From Xylanibacter oryzae DSM 17970 (GTDB lineage: Bacteria; Bacteroidota; Bacteroidia; Bacteroidales; Bacteroidaceae), in contig NZ_KK073873.1 in NCBI RefSeq assembly GCF_000585355.1, positions 1,700,703-1,764,702 on the forward strand: a stretch of 64,000 nucleotides of DNA, written 5' to 3'. The translations under genes were made by a program, and so were the position numbers. Each line of letters opens with the position of its first letter. Position 1 is the first letter of the stretch. The notes beneath the pieces are model-generated. The model made no database searches. It was not told the origin of the DNA and was given only the letters and a program-made list of their open reading frames with translations. Of this stretch, positions 61,871 to 64,000 are shown piece after piece.

Positions 61871-63541
61871 TTACTTGTCCCACCATACATTAGTATGCCA
61901 ATCATCCTTTCCACCCATACGGCTCAAGGCATCATCGTAGCCGGACTTGTTGTAAGAAGATTCCAATACCGGATAGCAAAGACGAACAGGAATATCTACA
62001 CCACCTGTAAGATATTGTCCAAATCCATAATCATTAGGAGATTTCAGTTTAGGATATCCTGAACGACGAACATTTGACCAGCATTCAGCCGGGTTAGTAA
62101 GATGGAGTATCCATGCCTGAGTATTGATAGATTCTCTCTTCTGATCGTCTGTATGTCCTATTCCGTTGTTTGTCATATAAGTATTGAATGCATCATCTGA
62201 TACCTGTGCACAACCATAATTGTTTGTTAAGAAATCCATTGCTGCACGAACACCTTGTCTGTACATGTCGTCTGCAGTAACACCACCTACATTCCAGCCA
62301 TTCAACTTAGCTTCGGCCAATAAGAATTTAACCTCTGACGAAGTCATAACTACACCAGGATTATTACCCTTAAGAAAGTTGTTAGCCAATTTTGGTTCTA
62401 CTTCACGAGCTACACTTGAAGATACTGAAGGATTGGTCTTAGACAATTCTTTTAGAATATCACTATCATAACCTGATGGCCATGGATCCCATGAGAAAGC
62501 ACCCGGATCACGAGGCTTGAATGCGATGTTTTTGGATATCATCTCATCGGTAAGATCTACACGATTATCAGGACTGGTAGAACTCATAAGTCCATCATAA
62601 TAGCAACGTGCTATCATAAATGTACGAGGGTCGCCGGTATTGTATAGTTTATTAAACAATGTAGAGCACAGATAACTTGGATTATTGGCCGGGTCGTTAC
62701 CAAAGAGCAACTGTGACATTGCATTTCCACGGTAATCAGTGTAAGCCTCCTGACCAAAACTGAATGATATTGCCATATACTTAATAAGAGCATCATCACT
62801 GCTACTGCTCATAATTCCACCATCAGCCTGCAACGCATTTTCAAATTCTTTCTGTGCTTTTTCAGGATTGACTTTAGAAATACGCATTGCGAATCTCAAT
62901 CTCAAAGAGTTAGCTAATTTTTTCCATTTATTTACATCACCATTATAAATGACATCGCCTGTTATTTTATCTTTTGTCGCGTCAAATTTGCTAGCAGCCG
63001 AATCCAACTCAAGGAAAAAATCATTATAGATACTTTCTTGGGTGTCGTACTTAGGATTGGATATACCACTGATAAATCCCTTTCCGGCCTCGCTATAAGG
63101 AACATCACCATAAATATCGGTGATTATAGACATCAGATATACACGATATATGCGCAGAGCAGAATTGACATTCACTTTATGCTCATCTTTCTCTGTTCTA
63201 TATTCCGCATCTGTTATGTTCTTAATTGCAGAAGGATAGAACGAAGTCCATATTCTGCTCATTTCACTATTGTCAACAGTATGTCGGCCACCGAAGTTAG
63301 TTGTATTCCAGCATCCCATAAGTTGTTGGTCGAAAGCGTACAGGTAGTTACGGTAAAGCTCTACCATACCCAAGTCTCCATAAGTCTGTAACTCGCCAGT
63401 GGTAAGCTGAGCATTCGGATCTATAGTTGAAGCCTTTGAAGGATCTGTATTCATATTTTCCATGTAATCATTGCTACAAGAAGTGAAAATCATGGTAAAG
63501 GCTGTCAATATTGTTGCTAAATATAATTGATATTTTCTCAT
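61871..63541 (-). CDS. SusD-like nutrient-binding lipoprotein (3)
   Basis: A 556-residue lipoprotein with lipobox TMIFTSCSNDY. Features: QLTTGELQTYGDLGMVELYR, WKKLANSLRLRFAMRISKVN, LLAEAKLNGWNVGGVTADDM, and ESINTQAWILHLTNPAECWS with RRSGYPKL near the end. This is the SusD/RagB type of the second Pfam group (longer, with a WYDK-type end). It pairs with SusC (3), 34 bp upstream. Confidence 0.93.
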   Translation of the reverse strand: MRKYQLYLATILTAFTMIFTSCSNDYMENMNTDPSKASTIDPNAQLTTGELQTYGDLGMVELYRNYLYAFDQQLMGCWNTTNFGGRHTVDNSEMSRIWTSFYPSAIKNITDAEYRTEKDEHKVNVNSALRIYRVYLMSIITDIYGDVPYSEAGKGFISGISNPKYDTQESIYNDFFLELDSAASKFDATKDKITGDVIYNGDVNKWKKLANSLRLRFAMRISKVNPEKAQKEFENALQADGGIMSSSSDDALIKYMAISFSFGQEAYTDYRGNAMSQLLFGNDPANNPSYLCSTLFNKLYNTGDPRTFMIARCYYDGLMSSTSPDNRVDLTDEMISKNIAFKPRDPGAFSWDPWPSGYDSDILKELSKTNPSVSSSVAREVEPKLANNFLKGNNPGVVMTSSEVKFLLAEAKLNGWNVGGVTADDMYRQGVRAAMDFLTNNYGCAQVSDDAFNTYMTNNGIGHTDDQKRESINTQAWILHLTNPAECWSNVRRSGYPKLKSPNDYGFGQYLTGGVDIPVRLCYPVLESSYNKSGYDDALSRMGGKDDWHTNVWWDK

Positions 63542-63575
63542 TGTTATTTCTCCTTAATCTACTTTAATGATTGCA

Positions 63576-64000
63576 TTAGAATTTCAAGTTAACGTTAAAT
63601 CCATAACTCTTACGTGATGGCAATGAACCATATTCCAATCCCATACCTGTAGTGTTATTATAGTTTGAATCCGGATCAATGTTAGGAATATTCTTCCATA
63701 CGATGAATGGATTACGGGCTACAAGAGATACAGTAAGACCTTTAACGACATTCTTTAGCCATCTTTGTGGTACATTGTAACTGAATGTCAATTCACGGCA
63801 TTTTATATACGAGTTATCGTAAATGAACATAGAAGGTGCATTACGGCATACGCTCATCCAGTAATCTTCAGGATTGATATAGATATTATTATCGCGGTAT
63901 GTACCATCGCCATTGTCTATCACACCAGGTGCAACATATCCGCCTGTCGGCTTCCAGCTAGGAGAACCTTTGGCAATACCTGCTGCCTGACGGGCCTCTT
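63576..64000 (-). CDS. SusC/RagA TonB-dependent transporter (3), partial
   Basis: The C-terminal 141 codons of a SusC-family barrel; the reading frame is open to the right window edge (EARQAAGIAKGSPSWKPTGG precedes GYVAPGVIDNGDGTY). The end has IKCRELTFSYNVPQRWLKNV, VSLVARNPFIVWKNIPNIDP and the barrel-closing YGFNVNLKF. The start lies outside the window. It heads the SusC-SusD-SGBP-GH3 set. Confidence 0.9.
   Translation of the reverse strand, partial: EARQAAGIAKGSPSWKPTGGYVAPGVIDNGDGTYRDNNIYINPEDYWMSVCRNAPSMFIYDNSYIKCRELTFSYNVPQRWLKNVVKGLTVSLVARNPFIVWKNIPNIDPDSNYNNTTGMGLEYGSLPSRKSYGFNVNLKF

Overview
The window looks like chromosome of a Bacteroidales bacterium, most likely Prevotellaceae. 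Evidence: SusC/SusD pairs behind FecR/ECF sigma regulators, DUF4369 thioredoxin-like proteins, an HU-HIG/smalltalk locus, and promoters of the Bacteroidota form (-33 TTTG, 19 bp, -7 TAnnTTTG), seen with exact spacing at 31417-31447, 42384-42414 and 51364-51394. No rRNA, tRNA or CRISPR array was found.

Layout. (1) 1-8.5 kb, housekeeping: a YeiH-type transporter cut by the window edge, a LysR regulator and a DUF4250 protein on the minus strand; flavodoxin, enolase and a GH115 alpha-glucuronidase on the plus strand; then formate-tetrahydrofolate ligase. (2) 9.2-14.3 kb: a minus-strand operon of mobile-element type (BRO/KilAC antirepressor, DUF3127 protein, two unknowns, a DUF3987 primase/helicase-like protein, DUF5675). 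(3) 14.5-30.8 kb, a defence island: an HNH nuclease plus ABC-type ATPase pair (Septu-like) bracketed by two decayed IS982 copies; two unknown overlapping genes; a compact six-gene operon of an MmeI/YeeA-type DNA methyltransferase, a BRO/DinD-like protein, a RhuM protein, an SF2 helicase, an 89-residue protein and a GIY-YIG nuclease fused to an ASCH domain; then a hydrolase whose C-terminus is replaced by a third, internally deleted IS982. (4) 30.8-33.0 kb: repeats, a very AT-rich tract, a strong promoter with a hairpin-rich leader, two HU-HIG proteins and a 36-residue smalltalk protein. Regions 2 and 4 look like the two divergent halves of one locus that the defence island now separates. (5) 33.1-43.0 kb: an ECF sigma gene divergent from an operon of thioredoxin-like, FecR, SusC, SusD and second thioredoxin-like proteins. 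(6) 43.4-51.2 kb: sigma, FecR, SusC, SusD and a secreted hydrolase. (7) 51.5-58.0 kb: an RND efflux operon with a divergent AraC regulator. (8) 58.2-64.0 kb: the end of a glycan-uptake locus (SusC cut by the window edge, SusD, IPT-domain surface lipoprotein, GH3 beta-glucosidase).

The best candidate for an undescribed system is the methyltransferase/helicase/GIY-YIG-ASCH operon at 20583-28728. The unknown pair at 18573-20367 comes next. Product names rest on reading motifs by eye; no database search was run.
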